DNA of 15,004 bases from Desulfobacteraceae bacterium (lineage in GTDB: Bacteria; Desulfobacterota; Desulfobacteria; Desulfobacterales; UBA5616). The stretch is from assembly GCA_030620375.1 (NCBI GenBank), contig JAUXEW010000042.1:1-15004 (forward strand). Reading direction: 5' to 3'. Under the pieces are notes generated by a model. The model made no database searches, had not been told where the DNA came from, and saw nothing but the letters and a program-made list of their open reading frames with translations. The position numbers and the translations under genes are program-made. Shown piece after piece: positions 1 through 7,605 of the stretch; the stretch's first letter is position 1; every line of letters begins with the position of its first letter.

Positions 1-30
1 GATTGGCAACATACAACACCTTTTTAATCA

Positions 31-191
31 GGGCAAACGCATTTGGTTTCGGTGCAGCGTAGCGACGGCGTGTTTCTCTTGGAAACCGACTGACTGTTTG
101 AAGGGCTTTAGCACGCGTTTCAGTCGGTTGGAAAGAGATACTCGCCGTCGTGAAGCGTTCTCCCTGTATGGGGATTCAAATGCGTTTGCCC
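31..191. repeat. 161-nt imperfect palindrome, MITE-like or structured-RNA candidate
   Basis: The ends are a perfect 15-bp inverted repeat: gggcaaacgcatttg at 31-45 and its reverse complement at 177-191. Inside it, 63-92 pairs with 121-150 as a 30-bp stem. Perfect outer and inner blocks (cgacggcg/cgccgtcg and aaccgactg/cagtcggtt) flank a few central mismatches, with no bulge. The apical loop is 93-120. Terminal inverted repeats and lack of a credible gene fit a miniature inverted-repeat transposable element, or a long hairpin RNA. No target-site duplication is visible beside 31 or 191, so mobility is inferred only. A 63-codon open frame on the - strand follows from the palindrome being open and does not look like a protein. 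Confidence 0.7.
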
Positions 192-212
192 TATGCCCAA
201 GCTCAAATTCCC

Positions 213-242
213 TTGACAATTCATCTTCTTTTCTTATATATT
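213..242 (+). promoter_or_regulatory. strong sigma70-type promoter for the AOR gene
   Basis: A perfect -35 box TTGACA (213-218) is followed after 18 nt by TATATT (237-242), five of six matches to TATAAT. Transcription would start near 249. This leaves a leader of roughly 120 nt before the AOR start codon, containing the hairpin at 301-320. It lies only 21 nt downstream of the palindrome at 31-191. Confidence 0.6.
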
Positions 243-292
243 AAAAAATTACGCCAACAAATAAATTAACAATTGCGTGATCCGAAATAGCA

Positions 293-322
293 GGCGTATT
301 CCCCGTAGTTTGCTGCGGGGGT
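293..322 (+). repeat. GC hairpin in the AOR leader, member of a dispersed hairpin family
   Basis: The core ccccgtagtttgctgcgggg (301-320) folds into an 8-bp stem (one G-T pair) with a tttg loop. The surrounding bases (gcgtattcccc...gggggt) match, on the opposite strand, degenerate copies near 11313-11331 and 11244-11267. It therefore looks like one copy of a dispersed REP-like hairpin. It sits inside the predicted 5' leader of the AOR mRNA, has no following T-run, and is not an obvious intrinsic terminator. Confidence 0.5.
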
Positions 323-371
323 GCTGGTTTACTTAACTTTACAGGGCTGATCCAGGCGAAAAGTGAGAGCG

Positions 372-2543
372 ATGAAGACATTAAAAAAAATCAATTATGA
401 ACCTGCAAAGGTTTCCTCCGGATATACGGACAGGATATTAAAGGTTGATCTTAAAACAGAAGATATCCGTATTATTGAGGTTGAGCATGATTTTAAAGAT
501 AAGTATATCGGTGGCCGGGGGTATGCCCTTAAGCTTATCTGGGATCATACAACGAGTGAGACCCGGTACAACAGCCCCGAGAATGTTCTGGCAATAGCCA
601 GTGGACCGCTGGGGAACGAACCGGGGTTTCCCGGCACCGGTAAGTTTATCGTGGGAACGATTTCCCCCTTAACCGACACGTTTATTGACTCCAACGTGGG
701 AGGGCATTTCGGCCCGTTGCTTAAACTTGCGGGATTTGATGCGCTTGCAATCTCCGGAATCGCGGATGAAGACGTGGTGATCATGATAGACGGTGATGAG
801 AAGATGATCTCGATCTTAACATCGCCGGGATATGATAGAGAAATTGATGAAGGGTCGCTTTCTTTTGGAGAGACGCTTCTTAAAGATATAAATCAGGGTT
901 CGTACTCCGACAATATTTCCGTTGTCACCGCCGGGCAAGCGGCTTGCCATGCCCGGTTCGGCATTATCAACAGCCATTACTTTGATAGGCGCCGAAATCG
1001 AATCCGAACCAAACAGGCCGGTAGAGGCGGGACCGGAACGGTAATGCGCTTTAAGCGATTAAGGGGTATTGTTGTCCGATCCAACCTGCAACGGGCGAAC
1101 GGCAACAATGCTGTTGACCCAAAGGGTGTTTGCCGATCAGGCTCCGAGTTTCGGCAGATTTTAAGGAAAGCTGACCCAAAACAGTTTCACTTGTCTTCTT
1201 GGGGAACAACGGTGCTGTCTGAATATATGGATAAATATCATATTTTCCCGATTAACAATTATCAGTACGGGCAGGGCCCCGAGTCTTCAAAGCTCTTTGC
1301 GCAGGAGTTTTTAGACCGGTATTTCAGCAAAAGATTGCCGGATGGATGTTATTACGGGTGTAATTTGGCATGCGCCAAGGGAGCAGAAGGGGTTACATTG
1401 ACGCGAGGCCCGATGGCAGGAAAGACGGTGGGAATAGACGGGCCGGAATATGAAACCGTAGGCTCTGTTAGCTGCATGGGTATTTTTGATCCCCATTTCG
1501 TGATGGAATACAATTGGTATTGTGACGAATACGGTTTGGATTCTATTTCCACCGGTGTGACCATTTCCTTTTTTATGGAGTGCTTCCAGCGGGGCTATCT
1601 TAATGTCGAAGATGTGGGGTATGAGTTGAAATTCGGCAATATAGATTCGGCAGATCGTGCATTGCATGAGGTCGGCAAAGGTGAAGGATTTGGCAAGATT
1701 ATCGGTGAGGGAGTGGCAAAAGGTAAAAAATGGATGGCCGAGACATACGCGTCCAAAAACGGGGTGACGCCGGATGAAGTGATGACGGAGTTGAATAAAT
1801 TCGGCATGGAAGTAAAAGGGCTGGAATTTTCCATGTATGTCACAAAAGAGTCTTTGGCCCAACAGGGGGGTTATGGGTTCGCATTGAAAGGACCTCAGCA
1901 TGATGAAGCCTGGCTCATTTTTATCGACCAGGTCCATAAAGAATTGCCAACTTTCGAACTGAAAGCCAAAGCCCTCAAGTGGTTTCCATTGATCCGGACA
2001 TGGTTCAATGCCGTGGGGTTGTGCAAACTTCCGTGGATTGATGTTCGTCATCCTGAAGCAGCTAATACTAAGAACCCGGAAAAGAATTTTCCTTCCTTAG
2101 ACTATTATATCAGGTTTCTCAATGCCACGGTTGGCACAAACAAAACCCTTGAAGACATCCTGAATGATTCTGAGCGGCTTTACATCTTGCAGAAGTTGAT
2201 TAACGTGCGCCAGGGGAAAGGAACCCGCGACAGCGATCAGATACCTTTAAGGGCAATGGGCCCTGTATTTTTAAACGAATACGAGGCGCGGGCCGAATAT
2301 TATGATCAATGGCTTAGAGATGAGCTGGGGAATAACAACGTCCCCGAAGATTCTAAAAAACGGCATGAGCTGCTGTTAAAAAAACGGATGGAGGCTTATC
2401 AGAATCTTTGCGATACCGTATATAAAGAGAAAGGATTTTCTAGAGAGGGTATCCCCTTTCCGGAGACCGTGGAAAAATTCGGTCTTATGGATGATCAAGC
2501 CCGGCAGCTTTTACAGGATTACCATATGTTCGATACCCCTTAA
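372..2543 (+). CDS. aldehyde ferredoxin oxidoreductase family protein (tungstopterin/4Fe-4S enzyme)
   Basis: Members of this family oxidise aldehydes to acids with ferredoxin, or do related low-potential redox steps, in the cytoplasm using a bis-pterin tungsten centre and one [4Fe-4S] cluster. The N-terminal AOR domain shows GGRG at residues 47-50 and the cofactor-binding GRGG at 217-220. Cluster ligands appear as Cys326, Cys330 and Cys334 (CYYGCNLAC), with the distal Cys551 in GLCKLPW. The CxxxC spacing is one longer than in the Pyrococcus enzyme. At about 723 residues it is longer than the roughly 600-residue archaeal AORs, partly through an N-terminal extension and a charged C-terminal tail. 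A GTG at 363 is in frame and has a better-spaced AGG upstream, so the start could be nine bases earlier. No partner iron-sulfur, HdrA-like or flavin subunit gene is adjacent, so the electron partner and substrate cannot be read here. A BamB-like role is not supported by context. Confidence 0.9.
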   Translation: MKTLKKINYEPAKVSSGYTDRILKVDLKTEDIRIIEVEHDFKDKYIGGRGYALKLIWDHTTSETRYNSPENVLAIASGPLGNEPGFPGTGKFIVGTISPLTDTFIDSNVGGHFGPLLKLAGFDALAISGIADEDVVIMIDGDEKMISILTSPGYDREIDEGSLSFGETLLKDINQGSYSDNISVVTAGQAACHARFGIINSHYFDRRRNRIRTKQAGRGGTGTVMRFKRLRGIVVRSNLQRANGNNAVDPKGVCRSGSEFRQILRKADPKQFHLSSWGTTVLSEYMDKYHIFPINNYQYGQGPESSKLFAQEFLDRYFSKRLPDGCYYGCNLACAKGAEGVTLTRGPMAGKTVGIDGPEYETVGSVSCMGIFDPHFVMEYNWYCDEYGLDSISTGVTISFFMECFQRGYLNVEDVGYELKFGNIDSADRALHEVGKGEGFGKIIGEGVAKGKKWMAETYASKNGVTPDEVMTELNKFGMEVKGLEFSMYVTKESLAQQGGYGFALKGPQHDEAWLIFIDQVHKELPTFELKAKALKWFPLIRTWFNAVGLCKLPWIDVRHPEAANTKNPEKNFPSLDYYIRFLNATVGTNKTLEDILNDSERLYILQKLINVRQGKGTRDSDQIPLRAMGPVFLNEYEARAEYYDQWLRDELGNNNVPEDSKKRHELLLKKRMEAYQNLCDTVYKEKGFSREGIPFPETVEKFGLMDDQARQLLQDYHMFDTP

Positions 2544-2573
2544 TGCGCACTCCCCCCTCCATTCTTCGTAACT

Positions 2574-2599
2574 GGCTGAAGGGTAATCTTCAACCTTTA
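2574..2599 (+). terminator. weak stem-loop after the AOR gene
   Basis: ggctgaag (2574-2581) pairs with cttcaacc (2588-2595) with one mismatch around a six-base loop, followed by only three T. Its position 30 nt after the AOR stop suits a terminator, but the short T-run makes this weak. Confidence 0.3.
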
Positions 2600-2657
2600 T
2601 AGGTCACTATCAGTTTTTAACGTTATACGCTCAATTTAAGGTAAGAGACTGTCACTT

Positions 2658-3524
2658 ATGGAAAGACAAGGAATACAGATTGAGAAATTGCCCGAACTTA
2701 AGCACCCGGTATTAATAGCGGGGTTTGAGGGATGGGGAAATGCTTTAAATATTTCCAAAGGAATGGTGGATTTTCTGATCAGCCGATTGTCGGGAAAACA
2801 GTTTGCTAAGATCAACCCCGATTTTTTTTACCGTTATGATGCGACACGGCCGGTTGTCAATGTTGAAGAGGGAGTATTAGAAAGCTGTCGGCCGCCAAAA
2901 GGAGTTTTTTATTCTGTTGAAACTGAGCCAGAGGCACGAGACCTTGTGATTTTAAGGGCGGATGAACCGAACCTCGGCTGGTACCGGTTTGTTGATGAAT
3001 TGTTTCATCTCTGTAAGGCGTTGGATATTAAAACCATTATAACTTTGGGGGGCATGTATGACAATGTACTGCATACGGACAGAATTATTTCCGCCCTGGT
3101 TTCAAACCAAGACTTGAAATCTTTGTTAATAAAAAAAAAGGTCAATCCAATTTCCTATCATGGCCCCAGCACCATTCATTCCATTATCCACTGGGAAGGA
3201 CAAAAAAGAGCATATGACTGCATCAGTTTATGGTGCCGTTGCCCCTATTATATTCAGGGTACCACGCATTTCGGTCTTTTATCCGCCTTAGGCGATGTGT
3301 TGGCGTTCCTGGGTGATTTTAAATTAGACACGAAAAGCCTGGAAAGGAATTGGGAAAAGCTGGAAATAGAAATACAAGAGCTGATCAATACAAACCCGCA
3401 ACTTCAAACCCTGGTCGATGATCTCAAGAAAGCAAAGAAGGTGACGGCCGGCCCAGGCTTGAGGCGATCGATCAACAGGGATGAAAAAGTTATCAATTTA
3501 ACAGATTTTTTAGAACCAAAATAA
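2658..3524 (+). CDS. PAC2-family (proteasome assembly chaperone 2-like) protein
   Basis: A 288-residue soluble protein of the PAC2 superfamily, whose eukaryotic and archaeal members help assemble the proteasome. Bacterial members have no settled role. The family signature is clear near the N terminus: HPVLIAGFEGWGNALNISKG at residues 16-35, followed later by TLGGMYDNVLHTDR and a SYHGPST segment. The last 60 residues are charged and helical (ERNWEKLEIEIQELINTNPQLQ), as in the C-terminal helix region of this family. No signal peptide or membrane segment is seen. Only six bases separate it from the following DnaJ-like gene, so the two should be co-transcribed and probably translationally coupled. 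No strong ribosome-binding site precedes the ATG; AAGG lies about 16 nt upstream. No proteasome gene (prcAB, mpa or hslV) is in view. Confidence 0.85.
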   Translation: MERQGIQIEKLPELKHPVLIAGFEGWGNALNISKGMVDFLISRLSGKQFAKINPDFFYRYDATRPVVNVEEGVLESCRPPKGVFYSVETEPEARDLVILRADEPNLGWYRFVDELFHLCKALDIKTIITLGGMYDNVLHTDRIISALVSNQDLKSLLIKKKVNPISYHGPSTIHSIIHWEGQKRAYDCISLWCRCPYYIQGTTHFGLLSALGDVLAFLGDFKLDTKSLERNWEKLEIEIQELINTNPQLQTLVDDLKKAKKVTAGPGLRRSINRDEKVINLTDFLEPK

Positions 3525-3530
3525 ATTTGA

Positions 3531-4340
3531 ATGGAACAAGACGATTTTTATAAGGTATTGGATATACCATCGAATGCTGACGATAAACAGATAAAAGAGG
3601 CTTATCGCCGTATGGCGTTTCGATATCATCCGGACCGGAATAAGGAGAACCCGGATACTGCAGAGAAAATGAAAGGGGTCAATGAGGCCTATGCCGTTTT
3701 ATCAAATCCCACGAAAAGGCGTGAATATGATGCATTAAGGCAACAATTCGGATCATCGGCGTACCGCCAGTTCAGAAAAAGCTATTCCGAGCAAGATATC
3801 TTCAGTGGATCGGATATCAATTCCATTTTGGAAGAGATGGCCAGATCCTTCGGTTTCAGAGGTTTTGATGAGGTTTTCAGAGAATTTTATGGCCAGGGTT
3901 ACCGGACATTTGAATTCAAAAATTCGGGTTTTTCCGCAAGCGGGTTTGTGTTTACCGGTCCTTTTAGAAAGCAACGGCAAAACCATCATTCCCCATGGCC
4001 GTCTCAGGGAATTTTAGGCAAACTGTCGCGATATGCAATCAAGAAGATCAGTGGTGTTGATTTACCGAAAAATGGGTCGAACCATTATGATGTGATCTGC
4101 TTAACGCCGGAACAGGCGATTCATGGCGGACCTTACGCCTACTTTCACCGAAAAAAATCAAAAAGATTGGTTGTCAAGATACCGTCCGGAGTACAAGAAG
4201 GGCAGCACATCCGATTGGCAGGAATGGGCGAGGAGGGAAAAGGCGGGGGAGAGTCCGGGAATTTATATCTACGGGTAAAAATAAAAAAGCCGTTAATCCG
4301 GAAAATAAAAGATATCATTACTGATCTTCGATCGAACTAA
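3531..4340 (+). CDS. DnaJ-like J-domain protein with a single C-terminal peptide-binding domain
   Basis: Predicted Hsp70 (DnaK) co-chaperone of 269 residues. A full J domain occupies about residues 4-70, with the HPD motif that stimulates DnaK ATPase at 33-35. A phenylalanine/glycine-rich linker follows (about 85-140). The C-terminal part resembles one DnaJ substrate-binding domain: LTPEQAIHGGPYAYF, VKIPSGVQEGQHIRLAGMGE and GNLYLRVKI. There is no Cys4 zinc-finger region and only one C-terminal beta domain, so it is a minimal type II-like co-chaperone rather than housekeeping DnaJ (about 375 residues). Its ATG follows the PAC2 gene by six bases with no Shine-Dalgarno of its own, which suggests translational coupling and a shared task. 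Confidence 0.88.
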   Translation: MEQDDFYKVLDIPSNADDKQIKEAYRRMAFRYHPDRNKENPDTAEKMKGVNEAYAVLSNPTKRREYDALRQQFGSSAYRQFRKSYSEQDIFSGSDINSILEEMARSFGFRGFDEVFREFYGQGYRTFEFKNSGFSASGFVFTGPFRKQRQNHHSPWPSQGILGKLSRYAIKKISGVDLPKNGSNHYDVICLTPEQAIHGGPYAYFHRKKSKRLVVKIPSGVQEGQHIRLAGMGEEGKGGGESGNLYLRVKIKKPLIRKIKDIITDLRSN

Positions 4341-4460
4341 CCCCCGTTTTTTATCTTTCACCGGCTTTATATCGTTAATGAGTTCTTCTCAAGTATCCCA
4401 CCAGATAAACGCCATTCTAAACACATGTAAATTTCTGTGTATTCGTTTTACTATTATTGG

Positions 4461-4598
4461 CGTAAAGGACATGTCTTTGTTACGTTTGCTCCCATGGACG
4501 GGCAGTTTTATATAAGATTGAAGCGAAACAGCGGACGCATTTTTTCGCGTTCTGCGGGGAAAAAGGCCACCCGGTGTATGGGTGGTAATTTACCGGGT
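4461..4598 (+). promoter_or_regulatory. dyad symmetries in the leader of the MFS gene
   Basis: The 265-nt gap before the transporter holds two small inverted repeats. One is cgtaa (4461-4465) against ttacg (4480-4484), flanking the palindrome gacatgtc (4468-4475). The other is acccggt (4569-4575) against accgggt (4592-4598), ending eight bases before the MFS ATG, where it could hide the ribosome-binding region. A possible -10 (TATATA) lies near 4510 but its -35 is poor. A regulatory role is conjecture. I see no gene in this gap. Confidence 0.25.
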
Positions 4599-4605
4599 AA
4601 ATCAT

Positions 4606-5889
4606 ATGAAAAAACCGGGAACATCCGAATTTTACGGCTGGAAATTAACGGGCATCCTTTTTTTTATCAATCTGGGTGCTTTGGGGATTGGATTTTATGG
4701 GTTTACGGTAATTTTTCCGGCCATGGTGAAGGCCATGGGATGGGGAAGGGGAGAGGCTTCGCTGGCCGCCACCCTAAGACCGATCTTTATGAGTGTCGCC
4801 ATGCCCATAGCGGCGTCGGTAATTAACCGGTATGGTACCCGCAGGTCCATCATGCTGGGGCTCTTTATCCTTAGCCTGGGAATGTTTTTGTTGGGAACGG
4901 TCACATCCCGGCTGTGGCAGTGGATTGTTTTATGGGGGATTTTCATACCTTTTGGGTTTGCTTTTTTTAATCTGGGTTCACAGACTACGGTTACCTTCTG
5001 GTTCAACGTTAAACGCGCGACCATTATGGGAGTAGTGATGACCGGCACGTCGATCGGCGGATTTTTGGCCACGCCGATTTTCACCTGGTTAATGCAGCGA
5101 ACCAAAATGTGGCAGCCCGCCTGGCTGGTGGCAGGTGGATTGGCACTGCTGATGTTGATCTTTTCTTTTTGGATTCGGGGTAAACCCTCTGACATTGGCC
5201 AACACCCTGATAATATCGAGCCGGAGACCGAGGACGAACGTAGCGAAGAACAAAAACGAGGGGCCCGTACATTTAGAACCCCTGTAACCTGGCAGTTAAG
5301 CGAAATTCTGAAAACACCCAGCTTTTATTTTATTACAGCCGGCCAAATTGCTACGATTATTCCCCTTCAGATATTGGTGACCCATATGGTATTCCACTTA
5401 ACGGATTTGGGTTATACGGAGATGGAAGCTGCGTCGGTTATGAGTATTGTGGTTCTCAGTAGCGGGTTCGCTAGATTCCCCATGGGATGGGTGGGCGACC
5501 GGATTGAACCCAGATGGTTAATGTCCGGATCTCTCGTCATAATTCTAACGATGGTCTTTAATGTCTGGAAGGCGCCCAGTCTAACGACACTTTTAATCAG
5601 CGGTGTCTTCTATGGGTTTTCTTACGGGACGATTCTCGTTCTCCTGCCGGTGATTCGGGGGAATTATTTTGGACCGGAATCCTTTGCTTCGTTAGCCGCT
5701 CTGATTACGCCTATCACCCTTGTTTTTGTAGCCCCCGCACCTTATCTGGGCGGCTTTGTTGCCGATAAGTTCGGTAACTATGACTTGGCGTTTATCAGTA
5801 TCTTTGTGGTGGTGGCGATTGGTGTAATTTGTATAGCGTTGGCCGCACCGCCCCAAAAACATGTCCAAATGGCTTCTAGTGATGAATAA
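4606..5889 (+). CDS. MFS transporter, probably of the OFA/monocarboxylate-type
   Basis: A 427-residue inner-membrane secondary carrier with about twelve hydrophobic segments in two halves, split by a charged cytoplasmic loop near residues 185-225 (GQHPDN...EDERSEEQKRG). Major-facilitator motif A appears in the first half (INRYGTRRSIMLG, about residues 70-82) and is echoed in the second half (MGWVGDRIEPRWLM). The start FYGWK followed by a first helix, and the overall style, resemble oxalate/formate antiporter-like and monocarboxylate-transporter-like members. The substrate cannot be read from sequence. I prefer the ATG at 4606 (MKKPGTSEFYGW); a GTG at 4582 would add eight residues but has no better ribosome-binding site. 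The gene seems monocistronic. Confidence 0.82.
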   Translation: MKKPGTSEFYGWKLTGILFFINLGALGIGFYGFTVIFPAMVKAMGWGRGEASLAATLRPIFMSVAMPIAASVINRYGTRRSIMLGLFILSLGMFLLGTVTSRLWQWIVLWGIFIPFGFAFFNLGSQTTVTFWFNVKRATIMGVVMTGTSIGGFLATPIFTWLMQRTKMWQPAWLVAGGLALLMLIFSFWIRGKPSDIGQHPDNIEPETEDERSEEQKRGARTFRTPVTWQLSEILKTPSFYFITAGQIATIIPLQILVTHMVFHLTDLGYTEMEAASVMSIVVLSSGFARFPMGWVGDRIEPRWLMSGSLVIILTMVFNVWKAPSLTTLLISGVFYGFSYGTILVLLPVIRGNYFGPESFASLAALITPITLVFVAPAPYLGGFVADKFGNYDLAFISIFVVVAIGVICIALAAPPQKHVQMASSDE

Positions 5890-5891
5890 GT

Positions 5892-5920
5892 TTGCGATTA
5901 TTTAACTTTGCTGTCATAAA
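5892..5920 (+). promoter_or_regulatory. candidate promoter for the NTase-TPM-LemA operon
   Basis: TTGCGA (5892-5897), 17 nt, then CATAAA (5915-5920): each box has four of six consensus matches at ideal spacing. Predicted start near 5927, about 85 nt before the first gene. A perfect 12-bp palindrome, taaatcgattta at 5947-5958, lies in the resulting leader and could be an operator or chance. Confidence 0.33.
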
Positions 5921-6000
5921 CACTATCCAAAGATATTTTCACATCATAAATCGATTTAAATGATTGCGGTGTGGCAATGACATAATGAAGATAAAAATAC

Positions 6001-6006
6001 AAGGAG
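6001..6006 (+). promoter_or_regulatory. ribosome-binding site that selects the third of three ATGs
   Basis: AAGGAG abuts a run of three in-frame ATG codons (6007, 6010, 6013). Six-base spacing favours the ATG at 6013 and excludes the first, which touches the Shine-Dalgarno. Confidence 0.65.
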
Positions 6007-6012
6007 ATGATG

Positions 6013-6750
6013 ATGACCGATTTTAAGTTTGACGGTGATGTAAAAAAGCGATTTCAGCCGTTTATGGATGAGATCTTATCTGACTCCAGAGATAAGGTTC
6101 ATTCTATTTATATTACCGGAAGCGCATTAACATCCGATTTTGATCCCAAACATTCGGATATCAATTCCATCTTTGTACTGAACCGGATGGAATTAAAATT
6201 CCTTGAAAAGCTTGCGCCTTTAGGGAAAAAATACGGTAAGAAAAAAGTATCCGCCCCTTTGATCATGACACCGGAGTATATTAAGACCTCCTTAGATGTT
6301 TTTCCAATAGAGTTTCAAAATATCAAGCTGCTTCATCATTGTGTGTTCGGAGAGGATGTTTTTGCCGACATTAATATTGACCGCGCGGATTTAAGACACC
6401 AATGCGAAAGGGAATTAAAGGTTAAATTGATCAGCCTTCGGCAGGGATACATTTCTGCTTCCGGAGATCGAAAATTACTTACGGATGAATTTATCCGATC
6501 TTTTTCCGGATATATGCCGTTGTTCAAAGGTATTATTTTATTGCTGGGGAGTGACCCGCCGATCAATAATGAAGCGGTTCTTTCGGATCTTGAAACAGTG
6601 TCCGGTGTTGGTATGGCGGTTTTCAAATTGGTGTTAAAAGAGAAAAAAGAAAGAACCAAACTTTCTATTGAAGAATTGAATACCATTTTCGAAGATTATT
6701 ATGCAGCAATCGAAAAACTGGGGGATATGATTGATGAAATGGAAGCGTAA
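6013..6750 (+). CDS. nucleotidyltransferase-fold protein with a degenerate catalytic motif
   Basis: A 245-residue soluble protein. Residues 30-58 (IYITGSALTSDFDPKHSD followed by INSIFVL) fit the DNA-polymerase-beta-type NTase pattern hG[GS]-x(9-13)-Dh[DE]h: Gly36-Ser37, Asp49. However, the second metal-binding carboxylate position is Asn51 instead of Asp/Glu. A later LDVFPIEFQNIK may correspond to the third-carboxylate strand of such enzymes. The C-terminal half is helical and charged. The active-site substitution suggests weak or no transferase activity, or a binding role. The exact family and substrate are not recognised. Its 3' end overlaps the TPM gene by 17 nt, so it is translated with a membrane protein pair (TPM and LemA), an association I do not know from standard descriptions. 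Confidence 0.62.
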   Translation: MTDFKFDGDVKKRFQPFMDEILSDSRDKVHSIYITGSALTSDFDPKHSDINSIFVLNRMELKFLEKLAPLGKKYGKKKVSAPLIMTPEYIKTSLDVFPIEFQNIKLLHHCVFGEDVFADINIDRADLRHQCERELKVKLISLRQGYISASGDRKLLTDEFIRSFSGYMPLFKGIILLLGSDPPINNEAVLSDLETVSGVGMAVFKLVLKEKKERTKLSIEELNTIFEDYYAAIEKLGDMIDEMEA

Positions 6751-7519
6751 GCTACTGCTGTTTTGGGGTGTCCTGGTTTTTTCCCTTATCACCATACCCA
6801 TTGCCCATACGGTTAAAATTCCGGAAAGGCCGGGACGATACGTCGTCGATCTGGCCCACATTATTGATGACTCGGTTGAAAGCAGGTTGGCCGGTTATCT
6901 TCAGGAACTTGAACAAAAGACAACCGCCCAGATGGTCGTCCTGACACTAGACAGCCTGGAAGGAGAACCCATAGAAGAGTTTGCCATCACGGTAGCACAC
7001 GATAAATGGCGGCTCGGCCGGGCGGGTGAGGATAACGGGCTGTTGTTATTGATATCCGTTCGGGACAAGAAATATCGAATTGAAGTGGGATATGGTTTGG
7101 AAGGCGCCCTTCCTGATAGTTTTGTGGGTGAGGTCGGGAGAAACTACCTTGTCCCCTATTTTAAAAAAGGCGATTATGCTACCGGTATTTATGCGGCGTC
7201 ATTGATATTAGCCAATGCCATTGCCGAAGACGCGGGAGTTCAGATTACCGGAATGCCGAAACTCACTAAAAGGACCCGTACGGTTACCGGAAGCCGATCT
7301 AAAAGTCTGTCAAGTAAAATCATATCGCTGCTGTTTCTCTTATTCATGGTGTATATGTTCATTAAACACCCGAGAACGTTCCTGGCTCTTTTGCTCATTT
7401 CTTCAATGGGAGGTAGAAGGGGCCATTGGGGTGGTGGCAGCGGCGGGTTTGGCGGCGGCGGGTTTGGCGGCGGCGGTGGCGGTGGATTTGGCGGTGGTGG
7501 CGCAACGGGCGGATGGTAG
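6734..7519 (+). CDS. TPM-domain protein (YgcG family), membrane anchored with Gly-rich tail
   Basis: A 261-residue exported protein. Residues 1-27 form a basic N terminus plus hydrophobic signal or anchor segment. A TPM domain (PF04536 type) spans about 35-160, recognised by VVDLAHIIDDSVESRLAGYL, NGLLLLISVRDKKYRIEVGY and FKKGDYATGIYAAS. A second hydrophobic region at about 190-215 precedes a tail of almost only glycine, phenylalanine and tryptophan. TPM-domain proteins act in membrane or envelope maintenance, and a plant relative is linked to photosystem II repair; the bacterial activity is unsettled. The start is the ATG at 6734 with GGGGGA eight bases upstream, inside the 3' end of the NTase-like gene. 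The next gene is lemA-like, a pairing common in bacteria and supporting joint action at the inner membrane. Confidence 0.85.
   Translation: MKWKRKLLLFWGVLVFSLITIPIAHTVKIPERPGRYVVDLAHIIDDSVESRLAGYLQELEQKTTAQMVVLTLDSLEGEPIEEFAITVAHDKWRLGRAGEDNGLLLLISVRDKKYRIEVGYGLEGALPDSFVGEVGRNYLVPYFKKGDYATGIYAASLILANAIAEDAGVQITGMPKLTKRTRTVTGSRSKSLSSKIISLLFLLFMVYMFIKHPRTFLALLLISSMGGRRGHWGGGSGGFGGGGFGGGGGGGFGGGGATGGW
7431..7516 (+). repeat. low-complexity GGC/GGT repeat encoding the Gly-rich tail
   Basis: Tandem degenerate units of gggtttggcggcggc and GGN triplets encode the FGGGG repeats at the C terminus of the TPM protein. Such tracts vary in length easily, so this tail may differ between strains. Confidence 0.7.
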
Positions 7520-7605
7520 TGATGTTATACATGTATCGATTGCATCAAAGCGAGACCATTCAAAATTGAACGTTTTTCAAAGGCCTCAAATCGAGGGGTG
7601 ATTTC

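Noticed and set aside
28..219. 63-codon open frame on the - strand
   Set aside because: It lies almost wholly within the palindrome and its arginine/serine-rich translation has no recognisable family; palindromic DNA explains the open frame.
1311..2051. 246-codon open frame on the - strand inside the AOR gene
   Set aside because: Antisense shadow of a clear AOR reading frame; the translation has no family features and no ribosome-binding site.
4437..4826. 129-codon + strand frame before and into the MFS gene
   Set aside because: Overlaps the confident MFS frame for over 200 bases and has a low-complexity, unrecognisable product. Only 4437-4605 is free of the MFS gene and no RBS is seen.
4695..5195. 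166-codon - strand frame in the MFS gene
   Set aside because: Antisense shadow of the transporter, without start context or protein features.
5945..5990. sigma54-type -24/-12 promoter near tggcaatgacataat
   Set aside because: GG of the -24 element is present but no GC follows at the required spacing.
7520..7605. separate promoter or terminator between the TPM and lemA genes
   Set aside because: No hairpin with a T-run and no paired -35/-10 boxes; the 86-nt gap is compatible with one operon.
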